Origin: Opeltia flavorubescens
Taxonomy: Eukaryota > Ascomycota > Lecanoromycetes > Teloschistales > Teloschistaceae
DNA length: 64,000 nt
Assembly (NCBI GenBank): GCA_000442125.1
Contig: KE546967.1
Span: forward strand, 744,001 to 808,000
Reading direction: 5' to 3'
The position numbers and the translations under genes were made by a program. Numbering within the stretch: position 1 is the stretch's first letter; each line of letters opens with the position of its first letter. Positions 43,601-56,007 of this stretch are shown here, one piece after another. The notes under the pieces were generated by a model that did no database searches, was not told the origin of the DNA, and was given only the letters and a program-made list of their open reading frames with translations.

Positions 43601-46600
43601 GGTGATATTGCTGCGTGGCTGCTCCGTCTGGAATTGATTTCTCAGCATCTCGACGCTTGCGGTCTGAACATGCAAAGAAGATCCCTACTTGAATTGTTGA
43701 GCCTTGTCCGGGAGAAGTATTTTCCATCGCAGCATCAAGAGCTTCTCTTGAATTTGACACGATTGGGCCTTCAGCATTTACGGCTTGGGTACGCCAATCA
43801 GGGAGGGTTAGCTTTTCATCAGGCCGTGCGATGTATCAGTCCAACCGAGACTTCCAATGAAGCTGCAATCTGGTTTTACGTAGCTTATGCCGAATATTTC
43901 TTGTGTTCTGGAAACATTGGTAGATGCAAAGAAAACCTGGCCCTGGCACAGGACATGTTCGAAATTAGCGGCTTGGAGAAGCGGCAGCAACATTCCTCAT
44001 ACGATCGTTTCGAGGTAGTCCATATCATAGTGGATGCAGCTTCGTTGTATTCTGACTTGGCCGCGAGAAGCGGTCAGCATTCACATGCCCTGAAAGCAGC
44101 CAAACAGGGTCTACGATTTGCACACAAGGCTTGGGCAAGCGTTGAAAAACGCCAGATAAGGAACCTGATTCAAAGTGGCGGTATGGATGAGCTGGTAGAT
44201 CCCACCTCGAATGCAACCATTTCCGACAGCGCCACTGCTGAGGACAGACAGATGAACCATGGCAGGGAACGGGTATACTGGAGTCTGGTGCCTCAGCTTC
44301 ACAAAGCATATCTTGAGGTAGCTCGTATCTATGCGAGTGAGGGGATGTTCACCGAGGCCAAGTTTTATCTGGAGAAAAGCAAAAAGCTTGCGGAGGATGC
44401 GTCGGCTTCTGGCCTTTTAACCAGGTCACTCCATCATCTTGCTGATCTCCTCACTCGCAGTGAAGACTTCGTTGAGGCAAACAAGCTCTTCGATCTCGCC
44501 ACCAACCAGTCTAATTCGCTTGAGGAGGATCAGCATCATGTACAACTCCAAATGAACCTGATGAATTACCATTTAGCAAAGGCTCAAACTTCAGATGCAG
44601 AACAAATCTGCATAGTTGCAGAATCAACGATACAGCGTCTCATCGGTTGCGATAAGCGTGAGCTGCCCGATGTTCTCGCTCTTCAGGAAAAGCTAGCAGG
44701 AATGACCATAGGAAAGAAGAAGTCTCGTCCGCCTCCCCTGAAAAAGCGACCCCTGCCGGATGATCAGACGAACAAATCGTCAGCGGCCTCTAAAGCCGTC
44801 AATGCCAAGGGAGACTCGATGAGTACATCTCGTACACAAGGGTCATTGTCAACGCTACAACGATCGAGGTACGACTTTCTCGTACAACGGGCTCGACTTG
44901 CGTTACAACAGGGTAAGCTTGAGTTGGCAAGCGAGTTGCTTTGGGAGGCCGCAGGGCAATTATGTACGCCACAGGATACAGTCCTCCATGTGATTTCGAG
45001 TGCCGAGATATCTATCTGTCAAGGTCTTGATACCCTCAAGAGCGATCCCGTTTATTGCGTTTTACCAGAGTCAACGGTCGCACTGCCTTCGGTGCTGCAA
45101 GAAAAGCCAGCGGAGCCAATGAACGCACCAAAAACACCAGGCCAAATAAGAGCGGGGAGGAAAGCGGCCAAATCTGATCCAGTCGACAATGGGAAGAAAA
45201 AGATGCAGAATGCACCTAAGACTGGCAAGGATGGTCTCGCCAATGGGTTCCGACAAGCTCAAGTAGATACTAGCAGAGTCTTTCAAATAGCGACATCATT
45301 GTGCTCTACGGCAACCTTGCGTCGACTGTCAAAGATCATGACAGAGACTTTTTTGAGCCTCTCCGCATTAAATTTGCCCTCTTCCGAGGAATTTCTCAAG
45401 CCTACTTCGAGTATCCTCCTAGAAGTCACGGGTAAGTTAGATACGTATTTGGAACATGTGCAATTGCTGACGAGCAGGATAGACTTGGCAAGGTCTATGC
45501 CTATGACAAGGGGACAACTGACCATCGAAGTGGAGAAAAAGTCCGTGNCAGACAAGGATCTCCAAGCATGGCCAAAGGCTGACACCGAAGAGATGAAGAG
45601 CCCACAGCCATCGAAACAATGTTTAGACTTCACATTGTTCCAGCAACAATATCTTGATCTCATTCCTCCAAGCTGGCAAGTGGTCAGCATATCGCTCAGT
45701 CGCTCTCGGCGCGAAATTTTAGTATGCCGGATTCGGTCCGCTCAAAGCCCGTTCATCCTTTCCTTGCCTTTGGATAGGCACAGCTCACGAGACCCGGATG
45801 AAGAGAGCTTTGGCTACAGACAAGCGAAGACGGAGCTTCAGGAGATCATTTCGCTGGCCGACCACACTACCCACGAGAAAATAGATTCTTCCCGCAAAGG
45901 TGCTAAGTCAGCTTGGTGGCAGAAACGAGCAGCTCTTGATGCTCGTCTGAAAGATCTGTTGACCAACATGGAAAAGATGTGGTTTGGTGGCTTCCATGGA
46001 ATCTTCTCACAGCACATGCCAAAGCACGACCTTCTTTCAAGGTTTCGGGAATCGCTCAATGTAGTCTTGGATAATCACTTGCCTTCTAGACGTGGATCAA
46101 ACAAGAAACAGAGATCTCAGCGCATCAGTCTCGACCCACGCGTAGTCGAGCTTTTCGTCGCTTTAGGCGACCCTGCATTCTTCTCGGATATGGAGGAGCC
46201 ACTTATGGATCTACTCTACTTCGTCATTGACATTCTACAATTTCATGGGGAGCGCAATGCTTACGACGAAATTGACTTTGACTCGGTAAGCCGTCCAAAC
46301 ATCTTGAGTCCGCGCTAAAATCTTACTCTACCAGATGACGATTGAGATCTTTGATGCCCTTCGCCAATATCATGAGGCGGCTAAGAGAAGTGAAGATCTA
46401 TCAGGAATGGAGCATACGGTCCTCGTCCTTGATAAAGAGCTGCACTGCTTTCCATGGGAATCTTTACCATGCCTCGACGGCCACGCCGTGACTAGGTTAC
46501 CTTCGCTGAGCTGTCTCCGCGACCAAATCCTGCGTCAGCGCCACACAAACGGAGCGGATGCAGAGGGCAGATTCTGCGTCGACGGCCAAAACGGTGCATA

Positions 46601-47204
46601 TGTCCTTAACCCCGCCGGCGATCTAGAAGCAACTCAAGACAAATTTGAGCAGCCGCTAAGGGAGCTGGGTAATTGGGACGGTTTGACGAGGTCTGTGCCA
46701 ACCGAAGCACAGTTTCAACAATACCTACAAGAACGAGACTTATTCCTGTATTTCGGCCATGGCAGCGGCAACCAGTATATCCGGTCAAAGACGATTCAGA
46801 AAATGGAGCGATGTGCCGTGGCTCTCTTAATGGGCTGCAGCAGTGGGAAACTGACCGAGGCTGGAGAGTTCGAGCCATATGGAACACCAATGAGCTATAT
46901 GTACGCTGGGTGTCCTGCCATGGTAGCAACGCTTTGGGATGTCACTGATAAGGATATTGATCGATTCTCCGAGACCATGTTACAGAAGTGGGGACTTTTC
47001 AACAGCCAGTCAGCGCCTGATAGCGGTCCTGTGAAGAAGAGTACACGAGGAAAAGGAAAGGGCAAGGCCCATCGTTCGCCGCCCTTGGACCGAGGAAATG
47101 TTTCACTGGATGAGGCCGTCGCCCATGGGAGGGGCTCTTGCATCCTGCGGTACCTCAATGGTGCTGCGCCTGTTGTATACGGAATTCCGGTATTCCTGTC
47201 TTGA
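40667..47204 (+). CDS. bimB: separase (Esp1/BimB), peptidase C50
   Basis: Two exons (40667-46285, 46335-47204; 2162 aa). The first ~1500 residues are helical repeats (for example LRKAAASFLNTSR; ARDYCKAADIYKNAVRIHVEMGN; ARIYASEGMFTEAKFYLEKSKKL). The C50 catalytic region follows: FGGFHGIF, then VLVLDKELHCFPWESLPCL. The active-site pair is in exon 2: His in LFLYFGHGSGNQYI (near residue 2015) and Cys in ALLMGCSSGKL (near 2041), then GTPMSYMYAGCPAMVATLWDVTDKDIDRF. Separase cleaves the cohesin subunit Scc1 at anaphase onset and is held by securin until then. A Lys-rich linker (KKKSRPPPLKKRPLP) separates the repeats from the protease part. One base is ambiguous (45548), leaving residue ~1628 undefined. 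Aspergillus calls this gene bimB, yeast ESP1. Confidence 0.97.
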
Positions 47205-47596
47205 TTAGCGAACGGATTAAGTCGTTTGGGAGGGTGATTGGTTGGCAGTCTTCTTTCATTTGTTGAATTATGGTCTTGCATCGTTCGTGTTTGGAGAGGA
47301 TGAACGGTGTTGTACTGTTCTCATCGTATTACGCNGATACCCAATTTCGTTCTGAGTAGGAGCATTAGCATTTTGGACAACCAAACTTCTCATGAAATCC
47401 ACTATTTTATTCCTTCTCGCCTTGTATTTATGTATCTCGCGCTCGAAATCGAGCTCTCCGGCTTTTGCGGGGAAAAGGAACAGTGGGTCAACGTCATAAG
47501 CATTTGGGTTCCATTTTCCAAGTCGCAACTCGTCTTTCAGCCTCCGTTGGCATCTTATATCACGCATTGGACTCTGTGGTGCAAATCAATTGTACA
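47205..47596. other. intergenic, separase 3' flank and esterase promoter
   Basis: About 390 bp between two plus-strand genes, with one ambiguous base at 47335. No coding exon or RNA gene is supported. Confidence 0.5.
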
Positions 47597-48984
47597 ATGG
47601 CCGTCACGACAAAAGCTACCATTGCGTCCTTCGGGGGCAAGCTCCTCAAATGCACCCACAATGCCTCCACCACCAATTGCGAAATGGCTTTTAATCTGTA
47701 CCTCCCTCCACAGACACTCATCAATACACTCAGCAGGGTACCATTACTTATATATTTGGCCGGATTGACATGCACTGGTGATAATGGTGCCGAAAAGGGA
47801 TTCTTCCAGCATGCAGCAAGCCAAAAGGGCATCGCTGTGCTATATCCAGACACAAGTCCTCGTACGCACCTTCTTACCTATGTTCTCCCAAGAAAACCTT
47901 GGATATCCCGACTTCAACCCCATCAAGCATAATCTGAATATGAACTATTCCTCTCTTCCGCTGCAATGCTCTCCCACTATTGCTCTCCAATCAGCCAGCT
48001 CTGACCATATCTTTTATTTCCAAAACGAACAGGCGGCCTGAAAATCCAGGGCGAAGATGACTCCTACGACTTCGGCTCCGGCGCCGGTTTCTACGTCGAC
48101 GCCACCCAGGAACCCTGGTCCAAGGGCTATAAAATGTACAGCTACATCACGCAGGAGCTCCCCAAGGCAGTCTTTGAGAATTTCAAGGAGATAGATGGAT
48201 CGAGGGTCAGTATCTTTGGTCACAGTATGGGCGGCCATGGCGCCTTGACGTTGGTATGGAACTAGTTCAATTTTTTTCTCCCGCCCCAATTTTCCTCTCT
48301 TCTTTCCCCTTTGAAGGGGAGTAAGAGTGGAGGGAAGATTTGCTCGAAATCTTCCATCCGACATAGGCTACCCCGACAGCCGCCGATAAAGTGGGTAAGG
48401 GGCATGAAGAAGAGAAAAGAATTAGCCATTCTGAGTAAATATTCAATTTTCCTCGCCTGTTGGCTAACGGACAGCGATGAATGGAAATAGTTCCTCAAGA
48501 ATCCCGGCGCCTACAAGTCCGTCTCCGCATTCGCCCCCATCGCTAACCCCAGCAACTGCGACTGGGGCCGAAAAGCTTTCACCGGCTACTTCGGCAATGA
48601 TAACAGGGCGGAATGGGCCGAACACGACGCCACCGAACTGGTCAAGAATTGGAAAGGTGACGCGTTGGATGTACTGATCGATGTTGTATGTTGCCTCCAC
48701 TTCCTCTTGCGCTGTTCCAAGGGTTCAGTCTATGTCATAGAAATTAGCCCTGTGAAATGCAAGGAAAGAGCAAAGGACTGACGTTGTTGGTGAACGAACG
48801 ACAGGGGACTTCCGACAATTTCTACAAGCAAGGTCAACTCCTACCGGAGAAGTTCGAAGAGGCGGCAAAGGGAAAGGGAAGGGTGAATATCCGATGGCAG
48901 GACGGGTACGATCACAGTTACTTCACCATGGCGACCTTCGCCGACGATCATGTTAACCACGCGGCGCGATATCTGTTCGGGTAA
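47597..48984 (+). CDS. S-formylglutathione hydrolase (esterase D)
   Basis: Four exons (47597-47861, 48033-48253, 48491-48685, 48805-48984; 286 aa), a normal length for the family. An alpha/beta-hydrolase fold shows in [32 protein letters not shown]. The nucleophile is Ser153 in FGHSMGGHG; the likely acid is Asp in GTSDNF (about 231) and the base His264 in [36 protein letters not shown] is characteristic of the family. The enzyme hydrolyses S-formylglutathione to formate and glutathione, the second step of glutathione-dependent formaldehyde detoxification, normally in the cytosol. The start at 47597 was chosen because it gives the usual N-terminus; the longer upstream frame reads as leader. 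Intron 2 is long for this window (237 bp). Confidence 0.96.
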
Positions 48985-49390
48985 GGCTGATCGATGTATA
49001 CTTGGGCGATTGATGAAGGAGAATCTATCTTGCTGAGAAAGCTTGTGTGATAGGAGACAAGAACGGTTATGAGAGGAACTTTTGAAAGAATGACAAATTC
49101 ACGTACATGAATTTTCGCCTGTGTGAGCTTGTCGTTAACTCCGCACAGCCGATACTTGATCTCGAAATGCAGATTTCCCCAATACATGAATCTGAAAAGT
49201 AAGGTATCTTATGATTGCCCATGGCCTTGATCATCCATGGAAGGACCCTTCCCCTAGAGCAGGGAAAAATCCAAGCACAACAACAAGAAGGACCGCATGG
49301 AGCCATCTATGTCAGACGCCTGCAATGCACCGCTAAATATCAAACCCCCTGATCGTAACATAAACCAATCGTCGATCAGTGCTAGTCGTG
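48985..49390. other. convergent 3' flanks
   Basis: About 405 bp between the hydrolase gene (plus) and LOS1 (minus). No coding exon or RNA gene is supported. Confidence 0.5.
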
Positions 49391-52300
49391 TTATCGTTTG
49401 CTGCGTTGCACGAGAGATTGGAAATATTGTTTAAAGGCTTTGGCGTCCGCACTGGTCAAAGCCCTGAGATACTCATCCACTGTGCCGGCATCCATCCCCG
49501 TACCGCTCAGCTCGGTGTTTCGAAGGTAAGATAGGTATTCGTCGCCCGTCTTGCTGTAGATAGCCTTCTGCAACCCGGCTGCTTCACCCATTGCCTGTCG
49601 GCCATATGCATCTTTGGGGTCGAAATTTGGCTGGCTCGGGAGAGTCCAGCAAAGCGGTGAGAAGCGTTCCATCATGAAGCGATCGAAGCCTGGCAGACTC
49701 GGCTGAGCACTACCGGCCTGAATGTCCGGTCCACCCCATGTCACCACCATGCGGGTTAACACGGTGAAGGCAAGCTTGGCAGTCGGGAAATCGGAGGCGT
49801 CCTTGGCAAGGTGTTCAATAGTCGATATGACTGTTGCAAAGCCAGCTTGGTTGGCTGTAGAGGCTCAGCTGAGACTACTGAAACTGCATTCGAAGCAGGA
49901 CTTACCTTCGCTCACAAGAACAGCTTCAAGATTGTTGTTCAGGATAACGAGGAGGAAGCAGAGGTACTCACGCTTCAATTCTGCAAGCTGGATTTCATCG
50001 TCGGTGCCAGTCGCTGGCTCAGCAATGCCGGAAAAGACCCGTTGTAGCAAGGGGGTCAGAATCGTATCCAGGATGTTGTAAATCTCTGTCTTGAAGCCAA
50101 ATACCACTTGGTCAAGCAGCCGCATGAATAGTGCCATCTCATCCTTTGAGGAGGTGCGCGAGAGAAGGCCTTCTATCCATCTCGGTAATTGTGGCAGAAT
50201 GCCACTCCCGAGAACGCCCACCAGCCGAGAAAAGGCAAAGCGAGCAGCAGCCCTGATCACCTCGCTGTTGACGCTGACAGACTCGAGAGCTACTAGAATG
50301 GCTTCCGAGGTACGGCTGAACTCCTGTGAAACTTGGGTTGCCGGTGGCGTGGCTGCGGGCGATGTATGTGCAGGAGTCCAGTCGGAAAAGCCACGTGCAA
50401 GTGTTCCTAGAGCCATTATCAAATGGTGAACTTGCATCACTGCTAGCTCATCACCATCTTTCGCTGGACCTAGATGGACTTCCAGATCCGAGAACAGTGG
50501 AGTTATTACTGTCCGAATATGCGCGACCTGATTCTCCACCAGAACGCCTCTGGCGGAACAAATAGAACCAATGGCCTCATACAGATACAGTTGGCTGTCA
50601 AATCTTGCGCTCGGAGTTTGTTGGTCTTCTTCTGAGGACATGTCACTATTGTCAGAAACCTCGTCAGGGATTTCGGCTTTGATAGGAAGCAAGTCACTCA
50701 AGGCCTGTATGATTGTCTGGGCGATGTCGCCAATGTGCTGGCGAATATGCCTGACGAATCGTAGGAACAGATACCACGATCTTGTCCGGACCTTGACATG
50801 TTCATGGTGCGCGAATTGAACGAAACGCTCCAGAGTAGCTGATATATACTGCGGGTTTGCGTCGAAAAAGTGATAGTATCGAACACAGATTTCCATGTAT
50901 TGGAATTGCACTGCAGGATGCAGCGACGAAGCAACTCCTAAAGCTTTGTTAGTCAACGATCGAGCTGTCGCTACACTGCGAACCCCTACCCGAGTCAACC
51001 AATTTGTACATCATAGCGATCAAGCGTTCCGCCGCAGGTGTGACCGGCTTGGTCTTACTGTATAACCCACCACTCTTCATAGCAAATTCTCCAAAAAGAA
51101 ACATCTCGTGCAGAGCAAGATCAAGATCCCGCCAGTCTGTCTGAGAGCCAGCTCTTTTGAAATTTTCAAACGTTGAAACGACGACAGTGCTGATCTTTTC
51201 CTGGTAGAGCTGGTCATCCACTACAGCAAGAGCCTGCTGAAGAATATGTAGGCGCTTTCGCAAGTCCTGAAACTCGGCTTCATCCGTTTGTGCATCCTCG
51301 TTGCCCCAAGACGAGGTCTCATCGTATCTCATCTTCGTTACCAAAGCGTCAAGTAAGGGAGAAAGCATAGCTGAACTTTGCTCGCGTATCAAGACATTAA
51401 GCTTCTCCTTTTTCCGAAACAGATTCAGAAGATCAGATAAGCAGGGAATCACCGTGGAACATATTTCGTCATACTCGTCTGAGAAAAATCGCAAAACAAG
51501 CGGCAAAAACTCTTTCAGCTGAGAAACCCCTTGTATCAGTACAGGGCTCTGGTCCTGAGCAGTCTCTAGAGCTCTTGCTATGTCAGAGACGCTGTGATTG
51601 ACAAGCTGTGCAACAGACTCTGCTAAGTCGGTATCATACTGGGAAGTCGCTCGGAGGTCTGCAAGTGGTGGACTGCCAACGAGGTGTTCAACAACCTCTC
51701 GAATCTTCAGAAAATTGATAAGTTCGAGTTTATAGTCTGATGCCATCTTTTTGTGTAGGATTTCTTTGAGAGTCGCGAGCGCGGTCTCTTTGAGCGGAAC
51801 TGATGGGCCCTGTGGCAATGGCAAGGTCACAAGCTCCAAAAGCAGGTCTCGTAAGGTTTCCGTGATAATGAGTGATATTTCTGTCCACGAAACCCACCGT
51901 CCAATCGTTGCTAAGCATATCTCAATCACCTTGGGATCTTTTCTTCTCCAGTACGAGAGAATCTCCTGCCACGAGGCTGCGATGGTTTTTGCATCTCTTT
52001 CCCGTATCAGATCTTTGAGTTCGGTGTTTTTCTTTCGATCATCCGAGGATCTTGCAAGAAAGATATCAGCGATATCGTCATGTATCTGGTTTAGGACACG
52101 AAGGAAGAAGATTGATCCCATTGCATTGTCCCTTGTAGAAGAGCCGGGTGAGGTCGTCAATGCTAGCAGATCGTGAAAGAATGAAAGCCACTGAGTTGGG
52201 TAAAGGGATGCAAAGAGGTATGTGAATGTTTGGGCAAGCTTGTTCTGTAAATGAGCCGAGTCAACAGAATCTTGGTTGGCAGCAGAATTGCCATATACAG

Positions 52301-52651
52301 CGCGAGCATAAGCCATTATACTCTCCCGTGTAGCATTCAGAGCTTGAAAATCCAGCCGCCCCGAAGCGACGGCATTGTCAAGAACATCTAAAGACGTATG
52401 ACGGACAACATGTGAACATCTGGGTTCACGTATGAAAAGCGAGAGGCAGATACGCCAACTCTGAGGATCGGAGGGAAGTTGGTGGATGAAGTCGAGAGCT
52501 TGAGATTTGAGGTTTTGGTCGGCTGCTGGGTTCGAAGCAATTTCGATGGCGTTTTCTACCTATTTGATAAGTCAATCTTGGAGTCACCCCTCTGGTCTGG
52601 CGTAGATGCCGGCCCTGCCCTGCCCTCGGGGCAATGTACCTGTACTTCCAT
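49391..52651 (-). CDS. LOS1: tRNA exportin Los1 (exportin-T)
   Basis: Four exons: a 12-nt first exon (52651-52640, MEVQ), then 52559-50990, 50937-49906 and 49854-49391; 1025 aa, the usual size. The joined N-terminus reads [19 protein letters not shown], the importin-beta-like opening; HEAT-type helices continue throughout ([84 protein letters not shown]). This karyopherin carries mature tRNA out of the nucleus with Ran-GTP. Each splice was chosen because the reading continues the family sequence; the third intron acceptor gives [19 protein letters not shown]. It is next to TFIIIA, which supports 5S rRNA transcription. Confidence 0.96.
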
Positions 52652-53122
52652 TGTAGCATCTGACGGCTTCTCCGGCGAGAAGATCCCAACAGACTATAGC
52701 CTGCCTTGTCCTTAGAAGTAGTGTCCTTCCACTCGAGTTCGTACAAGCCGAGTGTAGGCTTATGATTCATGCTATCGATTCATTGGAACGAGCAATCNCC
52801 TGCCGCTACCGCTGGCAGAAAGTTTGTTTCATTGCATTTGTATATGACGAAAGAACTAAATAATCATTCATCGATTTACGCTCGCTGATAGATTCTCGAT
52901 GTTCATATAAATCGACAGATTGAGGAAGATTGTTCTCTGTACATGAGCGAAATTATTGATACACTTCCGGATTTAGCACGCGACCTCGGTTGAGGTTCGA
53001 CGGGAAATACTCTATTGTGGCACAAGAAGCTAGGACTTATTTATTTCGCAAATTAAAGCATCCTATTTCTGGTGTCCCACGTCGGTACTTCCTGTCTATC
53101 GTCACTTCCATAGCGAAATCGG
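52652..53122. other. LOS1 promoter and TFIIIA 3' flank
   Basis: About 470 bp, with one ambiguous base at 52798. It is AT-rich between 52850 and 52960. No coding exon is supported. Confidence 0.5.
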
Positions 53123-54865
53123 TCACTGGAGGTAAGGATCAATCATCGCAATCGCTTCACTGGATTCCTGGTCCTTTGATTCATCGTCGTCGATGAGTTT
53201 CTGCATTTCCCTTTCATCCTCAAGCCAATCATCGTCTCTATCGTCGCATTCATCGAATCCATCCCCTGCCCAGAAATTTCCACCGTTAGAATTATCGATT
53301 TCATGAGAATCACTAAAATCATAATGGTTGTCATCCGTGGGACATTCTGGCATGTCATCGTAAGAAGCTATCCATCTACTAGACCTATCGTCAACGCCGA
53401 CAGTCGAAGACGTCGCTTCGCTTTCTGAAAGTCCGTGGCGGGATATAAGATGAATTTGCAGGTCATAGAGTCGACCAAATCGGAAACCGCATTCAGGAAT
53501 CAAACAAGGAATGTGTCGGCCGCAGTATTCCTCGTAGCCTACACCAGTAAGCTTTAAAAGATTCATGTCATGGGCATTTTGTTTCTTGGATGCATCTGAT
53601 GCCTGTCTTTTGCGATTCCTCGAGCGCCGTCTTCCCATACCCATATGAGCTGTACGTATGTGACTCTCGAGGCTGCCTTTTGTCGAAAGTTCTCTTCCGC
53701 AGGCATTAGCACCATCCCAGCCGTCGACGTTATTCAAAGATTCCAACCGTTTGTCACCGCAGATGTATTTCTTAGCCTTGTGAGCCGACTGAATGTGGAC
53801 ATTAAGATTGCCTCTCTTCGTGAACGCCCGGCCACAACCGGACTCTTGGCAAACATGAGTTCTACGCTCATCCAGACTCGACACACCATGTCGAACTTCG
53901 ATATGGTTCTTCAATTCGCGTTGTGAGTTGCAGTTCAATCCACATGTTTCGCATTGCGGTGGATGGTTGATCTTCATATGTTCTTGTAATTCGGTGTATG
54001 TCGAAAAGCCTGCTGTGCCCTCTCTCGACAGCTGTTCAATTGCAGTCTCCCGGCCGGTTGTGTCAGAAAAACACATTGAGCACCAAAATCTTTTGCCGCC
54101 GTGGACTCGCCCTTCATGGGCACGCAGCTTTCCCAATGTGTCGAACCCCTGCCCGCAGAGATTACCGTCTTCGCCCAGAAATTGACATTCGAACGCCTTC
54201 TTCCCTTCATGAACCGTCTTTACGTGCTTCTGTAAGGTTCCATGCTTCCTAAAAGTTTGCCCGCATCCATCGATATTGCACGTAAATTTCTCTCTCCCTT
54301 CATGAGTAGCATGATGTCGCTTTAGTCGTGTTGCTGTGATAAAGCTTTTCCCACACCCGTCCCATTCACAAGTATAATCACGAACGTCAGAGTGTGCAGA
54401 TTTGATGTGATGTTGCAAGTGTGATTGGCGTAAGAAATCCTTTGTGCAAGGTTTGTGAGGACAGACGAATGGACGAAATTTGGTATGCGAGAGCATGTGT
54501 TGGGCTAATTTTGCGGGCCGATTGAAAGCTTTTCCACAATTCAGGTAGCTGCAGGAATGATTCTTAAGCTCGGAAGGGAAGCGAGGTGAAGGGTTGGGCG
54601 AAACAGGTGTCAAGGGAGTATTGCTTGTAGCATCGTAGGTGCTTCCCTCATCACCAGAAATGATACCAGAGCCATACTCAGAATCGGAATCAGAAGCCTC
54701 GAAACGATGACTTGATACTGAATTCGTAGCTTCACAACTCTTCTCAGACAGCAGGTTCCCGGCACATTGTCTGTGAGTGCAGCGGGCTTTTTTGATACTC
54801 TGCTCTGGAGCCTTACATGATTTCCGCTTAAGACTAGGCCGTTGCTTTGCCATCAATGGCTCCAT
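53123..54865 (-). CDS. transcription factor IIIA, C2H2 zinc-finger protein
   Basis: A single exon of 580 aa. After a ~100-residue basic and Ser-rich N-terminus come about nine to ten C2H2 fingers: CSYLNCGKAFNRPAKLAQH, CPHKPCTKDFLRQSHLQHH, CEWDGCGKSFITATRLKRHH, CNIDGCGQTFRKHGTLQKH, a looped finger with FDTLGKLRAHEGRVH, further spaced fingers, CQESGCGRAFTKRGNLNVH, and a last one after a linker (CLIPECGFRFGRLYDLQIH). The tight first block, a finger with a long insert, and a far C-terminal finger match fungal TFIIIA (TFC2/Sfc2). TFIIIA binds the internal control region of 5S rRNA genes and recruits TFIIIC. The C-terminal tail is strongly acidic. Its start is 236 bp from the divergent RPB6 gene. 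Confidence 0.9.
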   Translation of the reverse strand: MEPLMAKQRPSLKRKSCKAPEQSIKKARCTHRQCAGNLLSEKSCEATNSVSSHRFEASDSDSEYGSGIISGDEGSTYDATSNTPLTPVSPNPSPRFPSELKNHSCSYLNCGKAFNRPAKLAQHMLSHTKFRPFVCPHKPCTKDFLRQSHLQHHIKSAHSDVRDYTCEWDGCGKSFITATRLKRHHATHEGREKFTCNIDGCGQTFRKHGTLQKHVKTVHEGKKAFECQFLGEDGNLCGQGFDTLGKLRAHEGRVHGGKRFWCSMCFSDTTGRETAIEQLSREGTAGFSTYTELQEHMKINHPPQCETCGLNCNSQRELKNHIEVRHGVSSLDERRTHVCQESGCGRAFTKRGNLNVHIQSAHKAKKYICGDKRLESLNNVDGWDGANACGRELSTKGSLESHIRTAHMGMGRRRSRNRKRQASDASKKQNAHDMNLLKLTGVGYEEYCGRHIPCLIPECGFRFGRLYDLQIHLISRHGLSESEATSSTVGVDDRSSRWIASYDDMPECPTDDNHYDFSDSHEIDNSNGGNFWAGDGFDECDDRDDDWLEDEREMQKLIDDDESKDQESSEAIAMIDPYLQ

Positions 54866-55101
54866 TGGTCGAGATCCAGCAGCGGAAGTGGTAAAGGTAC
54901 TGAAGCGTATGGAGGGTGGAGTTATTCTTCGGATATTTATCGCTACCCTGCAAGCCTACTAGTCCCTACGTAGTAAGCATAGCTTGGCATGCAAGAAGAG
55001 CCTCAAGCCCTCGGCAAGGATCTTGCGGATCTTCATCGACTTCCTTTTTGCATATTCGTGAATCTACTGATCATACTCCGTACACGTTCAATACCGCCGC
55101 A
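54866..55101. promoter_or_regulatory. divergent promoter of TFIIIA and RPB6 genes
   Basis: Only 236 bp separate the two start codons, so both promoters must lie here or overlap. I see no long palindrome and no TATA box that I would trust. Confidence 0.6.
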
Positions 55102-55839
55102 ATGTCTGATTACGGAGGCGACGATGGTGGCGATGAGTCAGTTCCCCATCTCCTCAATCCTGGTTAACACCCGTTCCAAGTACTTAGATACTAATCATCC
55201 AAAATATGTAGTATCGACGACTATGAGCCTAACGAACCCGACTTTGGAGACGAAGAACCTATTGATGACGGCACCGGCGCCGACCCCAACGATCCCAGCC
55301 ATCATCCTTCCGCTCTTGACGACGATGCCTTGGATCCCGACCCTAACCGACCCAACGGCATTGTGGAAGTAGGACAAGATGCCAGCGCGAAACGAGCGGG
55401 GCAGAAGAATGCCGTGGTAGGATTGAAGGAGAAGAAGATCCCGAAGGAGGAGAGGAGTACGACACCGTACATGACCAAGTATGAGAGGGCGAGGGTGTTA
55501 GGGACGAGGGCACTGCAGATCAGGTACACGTACTTAACTAGTATATCAATACTCTTTGCATTAGAGTGGTCCTCAGAGGAAATTAATTGAGAGAGTGGAT
55601 AGTTGTACTGATATCCTTTCTGGGTGGTAGTATGAACGCGCCGGTTCTGGTCGACCTAGAAGGCGAGACAGATCCGTTACAGATTGCGATCAAGGAGTTG
55701 AAGGAAAAGAAAATACCACTGGTGGTGAGAAGATACATGCCAGATGGGTGGTATGTCAACACGTTAATCCCGTCGATGAATAAATTCTGACATCATGATT
55801 GCCAGGTATGAGGATTGGACTGTGGAGGAGTTACTATGA
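55102..55839 (+). CDS. RPO26: RNA polymerase common subunit Rpb6
   Basis: Four exons (55102-55136, 55212-55523, 55631-55750, 55806-55839; 166 aa), all in phase. The acidic N-terminus ([13 protein letters not shown], then [13 protein letters not shown]) precedes the conserved core: [75 protein letters not shown]. Rpb6 is shared by RNA polymerases I, II and III, where it braces the clamp. The last exon is only 34 bp and codes for [10 protein letters not shown] and stop. The first exon is 35 bp. It shares a short divergent promoter with TFIIIA. Confidence 0.98.
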
Positions 55840-56007
55840 GCGATGCTGGATGGGCATTACCCAAGATTTAAATGTGACGGGACATGATCGCAAGAGCGAC
55901 CCGGATTGCACAATGGAAGATCTCAAAAAAGTCGACTCAATTATTTGTTCACTGATCCCTCCAAGGATTTTTTTAATCTTAGAACCTCGGAGTAATCCGC
56001 ATCCGGA

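Noticed and set aside
407-47204. Septin-like, NNF1, AFI1, myosin light chain and separase as a cell-division gene cluster
   Set aside because: They are separated by many unrelated genes and on both strands; nothing in the sequence shows joint control.
9355-52798. Ambiguous bases at 9355, 45548, 47335 and 52798
   Set aside because: Isolated single Ns look like sequencing or polishing ambiguity; none breaks a gene.
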